Shown one piece after another: positions 52,333-60,728 of a DNA stretch of 63,224 nucleotides. Under the pieces are notes generated by a model, which saw only the letters and a list, made by a program, of their open reading frames with translations, made no database searches and was not told the origin of the DNA. Source of the DNA: Clostridia bacterium (lineage in GTDB: Bacteria > Bacillota > Clostridia > UMGS1810). The stretch is taken from the NCBI GenBank assembly GCA_017621495.1, contig JAGATB010000019.1, positions 1 to 63,224 on the forward strand. The letters run 5' to 3'. Position 1 is the first letter of the stretch. Every line of letters begins with the position of its first letter. The position numbers and the translations under genes are program-made.

Positions 52333-52361
52333 TTGACAAAACGAACGTTTTATATTACAAT
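52333..52361 (+). promoter_or_regulatory. Promoter of the cps gene group
   Basis: TTGACA (52333-52338), a 17-nt spacer and TACAAT (52356-52361). The predicted start near 52368 falls on the first possible ATG (52367), so translation probably begins further in. Confidence 0.8.
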
Positions 52362-52408
52362 TAATAATGTATGGTTATATTAAATTCAGAAAAGAAGTGA
52401 TAGGTATA

Positions 52409-53140
52409 TTGTACAAGGAATTTGTTGATATTCATTCTCATGTTCTGCCTGCCGTGGATGACGGCGCACTCAATATGGCTCAGTCACTCGATACGCTTCG
52501 CAGTATGCAGTCATTGGGAGTTACGGATGTGTTTCTCACTCCTCATTACTGCAAACGAAGGGGTCATGTTACACCTACGGGAAAAATAAGGCATACATAC
52601 AGCAAGCTGTGCACAGCTTGTGAAGATGAGCAAATCTCAATAAGACTGCATCTGGGCACGGAAATGGAGTATTCCCAGGACGGTGCCAGGTATATCAGAG
52701 AGGGCAGGGTTTTTACCATGGGAGATACTAATTATATACTGGTGGAGTTCCCGCCGTATATCAAATCCCAGACTATCCTGCATGCTACAAGGGAGATTGT
52801 ACAGATGGGGCTTATACCCATCATTGCTCATGTAGAGCGCTATGAGAGCCTTTACAGTGATTTTGATGTATTGTATTCACTTAAGGAAATCGGTGTTATG
52901 ATACAGGTGAACATACGCTCAATGTGCGTATTTAATCTTAAATTACGCAAATTTTTAAAACGTATTATCAAAGAGAGACTTGCAGACTTTCTGGCGGGGG
53001 ATGTGCACACAGTACCGCTGGATGAAAAAGAGATTGCCAAATGCTCAAAGCTGGTGATTAAGTATTCCTCAGAGGAATACCTTGATGATCTTATGAGCGG
53101 CAATGCCAAAAAAACAATTTTGAACAAGGAGATAAAATGA
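52409..53140 (+). CDS. cpsB: CpsB/YwqE family protein-tyrosine phosphatase (PHP domain)
   Basis: 243 residues from the TTG at 52409, preferred because an ATG at 52367 would be at the transcription start and the family begins just before the metal motif VDIHSHVLPAVDDGA. Other metal-site motifs are FLTPHY, LGTEMEY, IAHVERY and FLAGDVHT. It is a manganese-dependent phosphatase that dephosphorylates the bacterial tyrosine kinase of exopolysaccharide systems. Its stop overlaps the next gene's start (ATGA). Start uncertain: GTG 52397 is also in frame. Confidence 0.88.
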   Translation: MYKEFVDIHSHVLPAVDDGALNMAQSLDTLRSMQSLGVTDVFLTPHYCKRRGHVTPTGKIRHTYSKLCTACEDEQISIRLHLGTEMEYSQDGARYIREGRVFTMGDTNYILVEFPPYIKSQTILHATREIVQMGLIPIIAHVERYESLYSDFDVLYSLKEIGVMIQVNIRSMCVFNLKLRKFLKRIIKERLADFLAGDVHTVPLDEKEIAKCSKLVIKYSSEEYLDDLMSGNAKKTILNKEIK

Positions 53141-53883
53141 TGGAGCACGAAGTAATGAACGAAAATGAAATCAACATACTGGATATGTTGTTCATTTTAA
53201 GAAAAAATCTGGTTAAGATTATAGCTGCTGCGGTTGTTGCAGGTATACTGGCATTGGTGTATACCCTTACGGCGGTTATGCCTATGTATCAGTCTACCAC
53301 ACAGATGCTTATAAAGGGTCTGGACCCGGATGCTATGACTGTGTATGCAGACTCTACATCCAGGATTATGCTGGTAAATAACTGTATAGAGGTGCTTAAA
53401 GGTACCGAGGTTATGCAGGATGTTATTGATGAGATGTCACTTGATATGACCCCGGAAAAGCTTCAGGGATGCGTGAGCATATCTTCTCCTGCAGACACAC
53501 AGGTTCTTAAGATAAGTGTGACTCACTATGACCCCGCAGAGGCTAAGGAAATCGCAAGCACATTTGCCGAGGTTACTCATCAGGTACTTGCCAAGGACGT
53601 GGGTGTGTCTACGTTGAGTGTTATTCAAGAGGCGAAAACCCCTGCCGGTCCTGTATCGCCCAACCCTGTCAAAAACACAATCATGGGCGGATTTGCAGGT
53701 GCGTTCATAGTAGCTGCTTGGGTTATAGTAGTGAGACTTATAAATAATAAGATATATACTCCCGATGACGTGGAGAGGACACTTGGGCTTACGGTATTCG
53801 CTTCCATCCCCGATGTAGCGGAAGGAACATCATCCAAGCACACATCCAAAGTGCCGGCAAAAAGCAAAAGGGAGGATAAATAA
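53137..53883 (+). CDS. cpsC: Chain-length determinant / kinase adaptor, Wzz-CpsC family
   Basis: 248 residues. Two membrane helices (about 27-49 and 186-207) bracket an extracellular region (QSTTQMLIKGLDPDAM, VSISSPADTQVLKISVTHYDP) with the proline-rich PAGPVSPNPVKNTIMGG before the second helix, the Wzz/CpsC signature. It activates the following tyrosine kinase and sets polysaccharide length. AAGGAG precedes ATG 53137; the stop overlaps cpsD (TAATG). Confidence 0.92.
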   Translation: MMEHEVMNENEINILDMLFILRKNLVKIIAAAVVAGILALVYTLTAVMPMYQSTTQMLIKGLDPDAMTVYADSTSRIMLVNNCIEVLKGTEVMQDVIDEMSLDMTPEKLQGCVSISSPADTQVLKISVTHYDPAEAKEIASTFAEVTHQVLAKDVGVSTLSVIQEAKTPAGPVSPNPVKNTIMGGFAGAFIVAAWVIVVRLINNKIYTPDDVERTLGLTVFASIPDVAEGTSSKHTSKVPAKSKREDK

Positions 53884-54659
53884 TGCAGACTAAGGTTAAT
53901 GTAACTCATGTAAAAAGTAAAACATTCGTAGAGAGTGAGTCATTTAAAAAGCTCAGAACAAATATCCAGTTCAGTGGTAAAAACATCAAGGTTATAGCAT
54001 TCACCAGCACATACCCCGGTGAGGGCAAGTCTGAGGTATCTTACAGGATAGCATGCTCCCTTGCAGAAATGGGCAAAAAGACCGTGTATGTGGATGCGGA
54101 CCTGAGAAATTCTACCTTTGTGTCCAAGATATCTTCTGAGATAAAAGGTGAGCTTAAGGGATTGGTACATTGCCTCGTAGGTGAAAATACTCTTGATGAA
54201 GTTATAGTAAACACTCAGAACCCCAATTTTGACTTTGTACCCATCGGTGCGTTCCCGCCAAACCCCAGTGAACTTCTGTCTCAGGAGGTATACGCAGAGA
54301 TAGTAGCCGAGCTCAGAGAGAAATATGACTATGTAATTATAGATACTCCCCCTGCAGGTTATGTGGTAGACGGTGTTATTGCATCTGCTGCAGCAGACGG
54401 AGTGATATTTGTGATTTCCTCCGGCAGCATAAGTGCCAGAGAAGCCAAGAATACCATTGCAGAGCTCAATAATGCTAACTGCAAGCTCATAGGCTGTGTA
54501 CTCAACAAATGCAGCAAAAGGTCCGGCGGTGACTACGGTTACGGTTATGGCAGCGGTTACAGTCACTACGGCTATGGCTACGGCTATTCCAGAGGATTTG
54601 CATCAGATCGTAAGGACAGTATATTGACTAAGCTTTTGGCTAAGAAAATAAAGAAATAA
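53883..54659 (+). CDS. cpsD: BY-type protein tyrosine kinase, CpsD family
   Basis: 258 residues. Walker A STYPGEGKSEVS (about 42-53), Walker A' VYVDADLRNS and Walker B YVIIDTPPAG define the bacterial tyrosine kinase fold. The C-terminal tail has about nine tyrosines in GDYGYGYGSGYSHYGYGYGY, the autophosphorylation cluster. Partner membrane adaptor and phosphatase genes are immediately upstream. No glycosyltransferase or Wzy/Wzx genes follow, so the polymer it controls is assembled from elsewhere. Confidence 0.95.
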   Translation: MQTKVNVTHVKSKTFVESESFKKLRTNIQFSGKNIKVIAFTSTYPGEGKSEVSYRIACSLAEMGKKTVYVDADLRNSTFVSKISSEIKGELKGLVHCLVGENTLDEVIVNTQNPNFDFVPIGAFPPNPSELLSQEVYAEIVAELREKYDYVIIDTPPAGYVVDGVIASAAADGVIFVISSGSISAREAKNTIAELNNANCKLIGCVLNKCSKRSGGDYGYGYGSGYSHYGYGYGYSRGFASDRKDSILTKLLAKKIKK

Positions 54660-54672
54660 TTCGAGGTATACC

Positions 54673-55773
54673 ATGAAGACAGTAATGCTTGTATTTGGCA
54701 CAAGACCTGAGGCTATCAAGATGTGCCCGCTTGTAAACGAACTTAAGACCAGAGAAGCCATCAATACAGTTGTGTGTGTTACAGGTCAGCACAGGGAGAT
54801 GCTTACGCAGGTGCTGGAGGCATTTGATGTGACTCCGGATTATGACCTTTCTATAATGAAACAGAAGCAGACACTGTTTGATATAACTACTCTTATATTG
54901 GAGAGAATCAAAGCTGTGCTGGAGGAGGTAAAGCCCGATGTAGTCCTGGTACACGGCGACACATCTACCACCTTTGTTACAGCATTGGCATGCTTCTATA
55001 TGCAGATTCCTGTGGGTCATGTGGAGGCAGGGCTCAGGACATACAATATTTATTCACCTTATCCGGAGGAGTTTAACCGTCAGGCTGTGAGCATTATATC
55101 TAAGTATAATTTCGCACCTACGGAGCTCTCTAAGTCCAATCTGTTAAGAGAAGGCAAGGATGAGAGCACTGTGTACATCACAGGTAATACCGCTATAGAT
55201 GCCCTGAAGACCACCGTGAGACACGATTATACTCACCCGGAGCTTGAATGGGCAGCAGGCAGCAGACTTATCATAATTACCGCTCACCGCAGAGAAAACT
55301 TAGGTGAGCCCATGCATCATATGTTTCGTGCCATAAGACGTATCATGGACGAGCACCCGGATGTAAAGGCGATATATCCTATTCATATGAACCCCGTGGT
55401 GAGAGAAGCTGCAGAGGAGGAGCTGGGAGACTGCGACAGAATCCATATCATAGAGCCTCTGGAGGTTCTGGATTTTCACAATTTCCTCTCACGAAGCTAT
55501 ATGATACTCACAGACAGCGGCGGTATACAGGAGGAGGCTCCCTCCCTGGGTAAGCCTGTGCTGGTGATGCGGGATACCACCGAACGTCCCGAAGGTCTCA
55601 AGGCAGGTACGCTTAAGCTTGTGGGTACTGATGAGGAGGTTATATACTCAAATTTCAAGGAGCTTCTGGAGAATGAAGAAGCCTACAGAGCTATGAGTAC
55701 CGCTTCCAATCCTTACGGAGACGGATTTGCATCTAAGAGAATTGCCGATATATTAGAAGGCAAACAGATATAA
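54673..55773 (+). CDS. wecB: UDP-N-acetylglucosamine 2-epimerase (non-hydrolysing)
   Basis: 366 residues, normal length. VFGTRPEAIKMCPLV opens the GT-B-like fold, followed by VTGQHREML, VHGDTSTTF, HVEAGLRT, PEEFNRQ, ITAHRRENLGEPM and DSGGIQEEAPSLGKPVLVMRDTTERPE with the conserved catalytic residues. It interconverts UDP-GlcNAc and UDP-ManNAc for wall teichoic acid or capsule. It follows cpsD by 13 bp, so UDP-ManNAc is a likely precursor for the polymer controlled by the CpsBCD set. Confidence 0.97.
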   Translation: MKTVMLVFGTRPEAIKMCPLVNELKTREAINTVVCVTGQHREMLTQVLEAFDVTPDYDLSIMKQKQTLFDITTLILERIKAVLEEVKPDVVLVHGDTSTTFVTALACFYMQIPVGHVEAGLRTYNIYSPYPEEFNRQAVSIISKYNFAPTELSKSNLLREGKDESTVYITGNTAIDALKTTVRHDYTHPELEWAAGSRLIIITAHRRENLGEPMHHMFRAIRRIMDEHPDVKAIYPIHMNPVVREAAEEELGDCDRIHIIEPLEVLDFHNFLSRSYMILTDSGGIQEEAPSLGKPVLVMRDTTERPEGLKAGTLKLVGTDEEVIYSNFKELLENEEAYRAMSTASNPYGDGFASKRIADILEGKQI

Positions 55774-55791
55774 AAAAGAAGGAATGTTTAA

Positions 55792-56322
55792 ATGACATTT
55801 ACCGTAAAAAAGAATACAACCGGTGTGATGATTGTAAGAATTTTGCTTGTTGTTTTGATTATAGTCAATCTAAGCTTTATCTGGATTAATTCTGCCAAGA
55901 CAAGCTCTGATTCCACCAAGGACAGCAAGACTATAGCTAAGACCGTGACAGAGAAGGTAGTCAAGGATTATCATGAGCTGCCTAAGACTGAGCAAAATAA
56001 AGAGGTTTCAAAGATGAACACCAAGATACGCTCCATGGCGCATTTCACGGAGTTTATACCACTGGGACTTTTGTTCTTTTTCCTTGCACTTGCGATTTTT
56101 GAGTTCAGAAAAGGTGAGCTGATAAAGCTTCTGCTTACGGCATTGATACTGTCGATACTGTTTTCGATGCTGAGTGCTGTTGCAGATGAAATACATCAGA
56201 TATTCGTAAAGGGCAGGAGCTTTGAAATAAAGGACATCCTCACGGATACCTTGGGAGCATTTTGCGGTTGTATAATAGCCACAATACCCATTGCCGGATT
56301 TAAAAACAAAATATTGAAATAA
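55792..56322 (+). CDS. VanZ family membrane protein
   Basis: 176 residues. An N-terminal membrane segment (MIVRILLVVLIIVNLSFIWI), a charged linker, and then three segments with the family motif AHFTEFIPLGLLFFFL and DEIHQIFVKGRSFEIKDILTDTLGAFCG. VanZ-like proteins affect sensitivity to glycopeptides and wall synthesis, mechanism unclear. The last gene of the cps group; the palindromic element right after it may terminate the transcript. Confidence 0.92.
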   Translation: MTFTVKKNTTGVMIVRILLVVLIIVNLSFIWINSAKTSSDSTKDSKTIAKTVTEKVVKDYHELPKTEQNKEVSKMNTKIRSMAHFTEFIPLGLLFFFLALAIFEFRKGELIKLLLTALILSILFSMLSAVADEIHQIFVKGRSFEIKDILTDTLGAFCGCIIATIPIAGFKNKILK

Positions 56323-56325
56323 TTA

Positions 56326-56411
56326 AAGCTTTCACATTAAGATAAGTTGTAGGGGAGGATGCCCACATCCTCCCGAATTAATCGCACCCTACAATACTAA
56401 TGTGAAAGCTT
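56326..56411. repeat. Inverted-repeat element enclosing two REP units, probable terminator
   Basis: Perfect 14-bp arms AAGCTTTCACATTA and TAATGTGAAAGCTT enclose TTGTAGGGGAGGATGCCCAC and a second TTGTAGGGTGCG unit in opposite orientation. Followed by TCTTATTTTAT, it may end both the VanZ and PTS transcripts. Confidence 0.8.
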
Positions 56412-56417
56412 CTTATT

Positions 56418-58493
56418 TTATCTTTCAAATGTTATTATAATATCCTTACTGTCCACCTTGTCTTGTGTTTCTAATTTTTCAAATTTTTTGTAGTCACTGA
56501 AATTACATACAGCCATACATATAGTGGGGTCGTAGCCTTCATACTTTATCTTATCCAGCTCAAAGCTTACAAGCTTGTCGCCTTTTTTTACTTTTTGCCC
56601 CTCTCTGGTGTGTGATGTGAAGAATTTACCCTTAAGGTTAACTGTATCTATACCTATATGGAGCAGTATTTCTGCACCGTCGGTACCTGTCATGGTCACT
56701 GCGTGCAAGGTATCTGCAATTGTAGATACACTGCCGTCGCATGGTGCCAGAAGCTCTCCGTTTTCGGGTATTATGGCAATACCGTCTCCCAGGGTGAGAG
56801 TAGCGAATACCTCATCTTTAACATCTGTGAGGGGTAGTGTCTTACCTTTTGCAAATGCATACAATGCATTGCCGTTATCAGGATTATGACTTTGTGATGA
56901 TACTGGCGATACCTGCGCTTCCGGTGAATTCATAGCTTCCTCAACCTCAGACTTGATTACGGAAACCGTAGGACCGTATACCACCTGGATGCCGTTACCC
57001 TTGATGATTACTCCGGAGGCACCTGTAGATTGCAGAGCTGCTTTGGATACCTTTGAAGCATCCTTCACAGTAACTCTGAGTCTTGTGGCACAGCAGTCAA
57101 GGTCAGCTATATTTGAGTTTCCTCCCAATCCCTGCAGGATTGCTATTGCTCTGTCGGTGATACCGCCTTTGTTTTTGTTTTTCATATCTTTACGTGTATA
57201 GAGCTTTACTTCCTGGTTGTCATCACGGCCGGGGGTCTTTAAGTTGAGTTTGGTTATCATAATCTTGAATACGAAGTAGTAAATCACGAAGTATACCAGA
57301 CCTACCACCACTATCCATAACCAGCGTGTTTTGGCATTTCCCTGCAGCACACCGAAGAGTATAAGGTCTATGATACCGCCGGAGAATGTCATACCTACAC
57401 CTACACGGAGTATATGCATGAGCATATAGCTGAGACCTGCGAGTATACAGTGCACCACATACATAACAGGTGCTACGAACAGGAAGGTAAACTCTATAGG
57501 CTCTGTGATACCTGTCAGCATTGCGGTGAGTGCAGCAGACAGCAAGAGACCTCCTACGACTTTTCTCTTGTTGGGGCGTGCACATCGGTACATGGCAAGG
57601 GCGGCACCCGGCAGACCGAATATCATGAAGGGGAATTTACCCGACATGAATCGGGTAGCTTCTACCGAGAATGAGGTGGTGGATTTCGATGCCAGCTCTG
57701 CAAAGAATATGTTCTGAGCACCGTTTATCACATTGCCGTCTATTATGGCGGTACCGCCTACGCCTGTCTGCCAGAAGGGCATATAAAACACATGATGCAG
57801 ACCAAATGGTATGAGGGCTCGCTCTATGATACCGTATATCCATGTGCCTGCATATCCGGATTTGAGCACCAGATTGCCCAGACCTGATATAGCAGTCTGT
57901 ATAAGCGGCCACACAAAGAACATAATACCGCCTACAATTAAGAATACCACACTGCTTATTATGGGTATGAATTTAGTGCCCTCAAAGAACGATAGTACAG
58001 GTGTAAGCTGTATCTTGTAGAATCGGTTGTGCAGAGCCGCTACACCCAGACCTACTATGATACCTCCAAATACACCCATCTGCAGGGATGTTATACCCAG
58101 TACGGAGGCAGTAGAATTGGCGGGCATGGCATCTATACCGCCTTTTGCGGCAATTAATGCACTGATTACAGTGTTCATCACCAGATAGGCTATTACAGAT
58201 GAGAGTGCTGCTACTGCTTTTTCGTTTTTGGCCATGCCTATAGCCACACCTATGGCAAACAGCAGTGCCAGGTTGTCAAATACTACACTTCCTGCCTTGC
58301 TCATAATATCAAATGCAGTGTACAGGATGCCACCCGGATATATTACAGAGGTAAGCCTGTAGGTTTCCAGCATGGTTTCATTGGTAAAGGAGCTGCCGAC
58401 TCCGAGAAACAGTCCCGCAATGGGCAGCAGGGCAATCGGCAGCATAAATGAACGTCCTATACGCTGCAGAACACCGAAGATTTTATCTTTCAT
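56418..58493 (-). CDS. ptsG: PTS glucose-type transporter, EIICBA fusion
   Basis: 691 residues. The membrane EIIC domain covers about 1-400 (RIGRSFMLPIALLPIAGLFLG, ITEPIEFTFLFVAPVMY), EIIB follows with phospho-Cys468 in CCATRLRV, and EIIA ends the protein with active His612 in LLHIGIDTVNLKG. The C-B-A order matches PtsG of Gram-positives, though GlcNAc or maltose subtypes share it, so the sugar is inferred. No antiterminator gene lies beside it. AGGAGG precedes the ATG. Confidence 0.9.
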   Translation of the reverse strand: MKDKIFGVLQRIGRSFMLPIALLPIAGLFLGVGSSFTNETMLETYRLTSVIYPGGILYTAFDIMSKAGSVVFDNLALLFAIGVAIGMAKNEKAVAALSSVIAYLVMNTVISALIAAKGGIDAMPANSTASVLGITSLQMGVFGGIIVGLGVAALHNRFYKIQLTPVLSFFEGTKFIPIISSVVFLIVGGIMFFVWPLIQTAISGLGNLVLKSGYAGTWIYGIIERALIPFGLHHVFYMPFWQTGVGGTAIIDGNVINGAQNIFFAELASKSTTSFSVEATRFMSGKFPFMIFGLPGAALAMYRCARPNKRKVVGGLLLSAALTAMLTGITEPIEFTFLFVAPVMYVVHCILAGLSYMLMHILRVGVGMTFSGGIIDLILFGVLQGNAKTRWLWIVVVGLVYFVIYYFVFKIMITKLNLKTPGRDDNQEVKLYTRKDMKNKNKGGITDRAIAILQGLGGNSNIADLDCCATRLRVTVKDASKVSKAALQSTGASGVIIKGNGIQVVYGPTVSVIKSEVEEAMNSPEAQVSPVSSQSHNPDNGNALYAFAKGKTLPLTDVKDEVFATLTLGDGIAIIPENGELLAPCDGSVSTIADTLHAVTMTGTDGAEILLHIGIDTVNLKGKFFTSHTREGQKVKKGDKLVSFELDKIKYEGYDPTICMAVCNFSDYKKFEKLETQDKVDSKDIIITFER

Positions 58494-58594
58494 ATATAAT
58501 CCTCCCGAATTTGTATTTCAAAAGGTATTATTTGCAAAAATTATAAAAATAAACGAAAGTATATATAAAAATAGAATAATTTCAATTAAAAGAC

Positions 58595-58623
58595 TTGATA
58601 TTGAACCCAAAATCTAATATAAT
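58595..58623 (+). promoter_or_regulatory. Promoter of the DUF1015 gene
   Basis: TTGATA (58595-58600), a 17-nt spacer and TATAAT (58618-58623). Confidence 0.8.
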
Positions 58624-58664
58624 ATACATATATATGATTATTAAAATGAAATGAGGAAAATACA

Positions 58665-59909
58665 ATGATTTTTTCTAAAGCCGATATGCTTTTGCCAAAG
58701 GATTGCTCTATGACCAAGTGGAGCACCGTTGCGTGTGACCAGTATACCTCAGAGCCGGATTACTGGAGAGAGGTTGAGTCTTTGACCAAAGGAGCCGTCT
58801 CTGCATACAATCTGATATTGCCGGAGGTATATCTGGAGGATAACGATGTGGAACAGAGGATAGAGAGGATTAATCTGCAAATGGCAGAATATCTCAGTAA
58901 AGGTATATTTGAGTCATTGCCGTCTTGCTACATATATGTAGAGCGTACACTGAAAAACGGCTCTGTGCGCAAAGGTGTGGTGGGAGCCATAGACCTGGAG
59001 GAGTATGACTATGCCAAGGGAAGCAAATCCAAAATCCGTGCCACGGAAAAAACAGTAATTGAACGCATACCTCCCAGACTAAAGGTGCGTGTTAATGCGC
59101 CGGTGGAGCTTCCTCATGTAATGATACTGCTGGATGACGCCAGGAGAGAAATTATAGAGAGCCTCTCGGCAAAAAAGGATAGCTTCAAAAAGGTATACGA
59201 CTTTGACCTTATGATGGATTCCGGTCATATAACCGGCTACATAATAGATGATGAATCTGCAAAGGAATTTGAATACAAGCTTGAAAGCTTAAATGATATA
59301 GCTGCCTTTAATGCCAAGTACTCTGTATCGGAAAGCAGCCCTCTGGTGTTTGCTGTAGGTGACGGTAACCATTCTTTGGCTACTGCCAAGGAATATTACA
59401 GGCAGATAAAGGAAAAGATAATCGAAGGTGATGAATCCTCGGCAAGGTATGCTCTTTGTGAGCTTGTAAATCTGCATGATGAGTCTTTGGAATTTGAAGC
59501 AATTCACAGGGTGATATTTGATATCGATACAGACAAATTTATAGAGGAGCTCAGCAGATTTGCCCATGAGGGTGACGGCGAGCAAAGCTTTGTATTGGTT
59601 CATGAGGGCATGGCAACCAAATACAGTGTAAATAACCCCACTGCCAATATCACTGTGGGCTCTGTGCAAAGCTTCATAGACAATTATATTGAATCAAACG
59701 GCGGCAGGGTGGATTATATTCACGGTGATGAAGTAGTATATGAACTTTCCAGGGGCAATAACATGGGTATAATTCTTGAAGCTATGGACAAGTCAGACCT
59801 GTTTAAGACTGTTATCGTAGACGGTGCACTGCCTCGTAAAACCTTCTCTATGGGAGAGGCATGTGATAAAAGATTCTATACTGAGGCAAGAAAAATAAGA
59901 AATATGTAA
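58665..59909 (+). CDS. DUF1015 family protein
   Basis: 414 residues, usual length for DUF1015 (COG4198) proteins, which are widespread in Clostridia with no established biochemical role. Recognisable segments are WSTVACDQYTSEPDYW, EGDESSARYALCELVNLHDE, VFAVGDGNHSLATAKEYY and LFKTVIVDGALPRKTFSMGEA. GAGGAAA precedes the ATG. Soluble, no signal peptide. It lies 5' of yebC but with a separate promoter between them. Confidence 0.9.
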   Translation: MIFSKADMLLPKDCSMTKWSTVACDQYTSEPDYWREVESLTKGAVSAYNLILPEVYLEDNDVEQRIERINLQMAEYLSKGIFESLPSCYIYVERTLKNGSVRKGVVGAIDLEEYDYAKGSKSKIRATEKTVIERIPPRLKVRVNAPVELPHVMILLDDARREIIESLSAKKDSFKKVYDFDLMMDSGHITGYIIDDESAKEFEYKLESLNDIAAFNAKYSVSESSPLVFAVGDGNHSLATAKEYYRQIKEKIIEGDESSARYALCELVNLHDESLEFEAIHRVIFDIDTDKFIEELSRFAHEGDGEQSFVLVHEGMATKYSVNNPTANITVGSVQSFIDNYIESNGGRVDYIHGDEVVYELSRGNNMGIILEAMDKSDLFKTVIVDGALPRKTFSMGEACDKRFYTEARKIRNM

Positions 59910-59917
59910 ACCATTTA

Positions 59918-59947
59918 TTGACAATATGGTGTAATATATGTTAAAAT
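59918..59947 (+). promoter_or_regulatory. Promoter of yebC
   Basis: TTGACA (59918-59923), an 18-nt spacer and TAAAAT (59942-59947), about 32 bp before the ATG. Confidence 0.7.
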
Positions 59948-59978
59948 AAACAGTAATGCTTTTAAGGAGGATAAAAAA

Positions 59979-60707
59979 ATGTCAGGACACTCCAAGTGGA
60001 ATAACATAAAACACAAAAAAGAAAAATCAGATGCTCAGAAGGCGAAGATATTCACCAAAATGGGCAGAGAAATCGCTGTGGCTGCAAAGGCAGGCGGAGC
60101 AGACCCGGAGGTTAACGGCAGACTTAAGGATGCTATAGCCAAGGCACGCTCATTTAATATGCCAAATGATAACATTCAGCGTGTTATCAAGAAGGCTGCC
60201 GGCGATATGAATACAGATAACTACGAGGATATCGTATACGAGGGATACGGTGTAGGCGGTGTCGCTGTAATCGTAGAGACCCTTACAGACAACAGAAACC
60301 GTACTGCAGGTGATTTGAGACATTATTTTGACAAATTCGGCGGTAATCTGGGTACTAATGGCTCGGTTAGCTGGATGTTTGATGAAAAGGGTATGATTAT
60401 AGTTGCCAAGTCCGGTGATGTGGATGAAGATACCCTTATGATGGATGCTCTGGACAGCGGGGCGGACGATTTTAACGGAGAGGGAGATTTCTACGAGATA
60501 TCTACAGCTCCGGCAGATTTCCGCGCAGTTCGTGACGCTTTGGAGGAAAAGGGCTATAAGCTTGAATCTGCAGGTGTGGAGAAGATACCCCAGACCACAG
60601 TAAAGCTCACCGACGAGCACGATATACTTATGATGGAAAAGCTCATAGAAAATCTTGAAGACAACGATGATGTCCAGGAAATATACCACAACTGGGAAGA
60701 AGAATAA
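59979..60707 (+). CDS. yebC: YebC/PmpR family protein
   Basis: 242 residues. MSGHSKWNNIKHKKEKSDAQ is the invariant YebC start, followed by KIFTKMGREI and NGRLKDAIAKARSFNMPNDN. Members of this family act as transcription regulators or help ribosomes through proline-rich stretches. AAGGAGG precedes the ATG. It heads a group with murA and the metallo-hydrolase, spaced 21 bp and then overlapping. Confidence 0.97.
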   Translation: MSGHSKWNNIKHKKEKSDAQKAKIFTKMGREIAVAAKAGGADPEVNGRLKDAIAKARSFNMPNDNIQRVIKKAAGDMNTDNYEDIVYEGYGVGGVAVIVETLTDNRNRTAGDLRHYFDKFGGNLGTNGSVSWMFDEKGMIIVAKSGDVDEDTLMMDALDSGADDFNGEGDFYEISTAPADFRAVRDALEEKGYKLESAGVEKIPQTTVKLTDEHDILMMEKLIENLEDNDDVQEIYHNWEEE

Positions 60708-60728
60708 TATTTACAAGGAGGATTGGTT

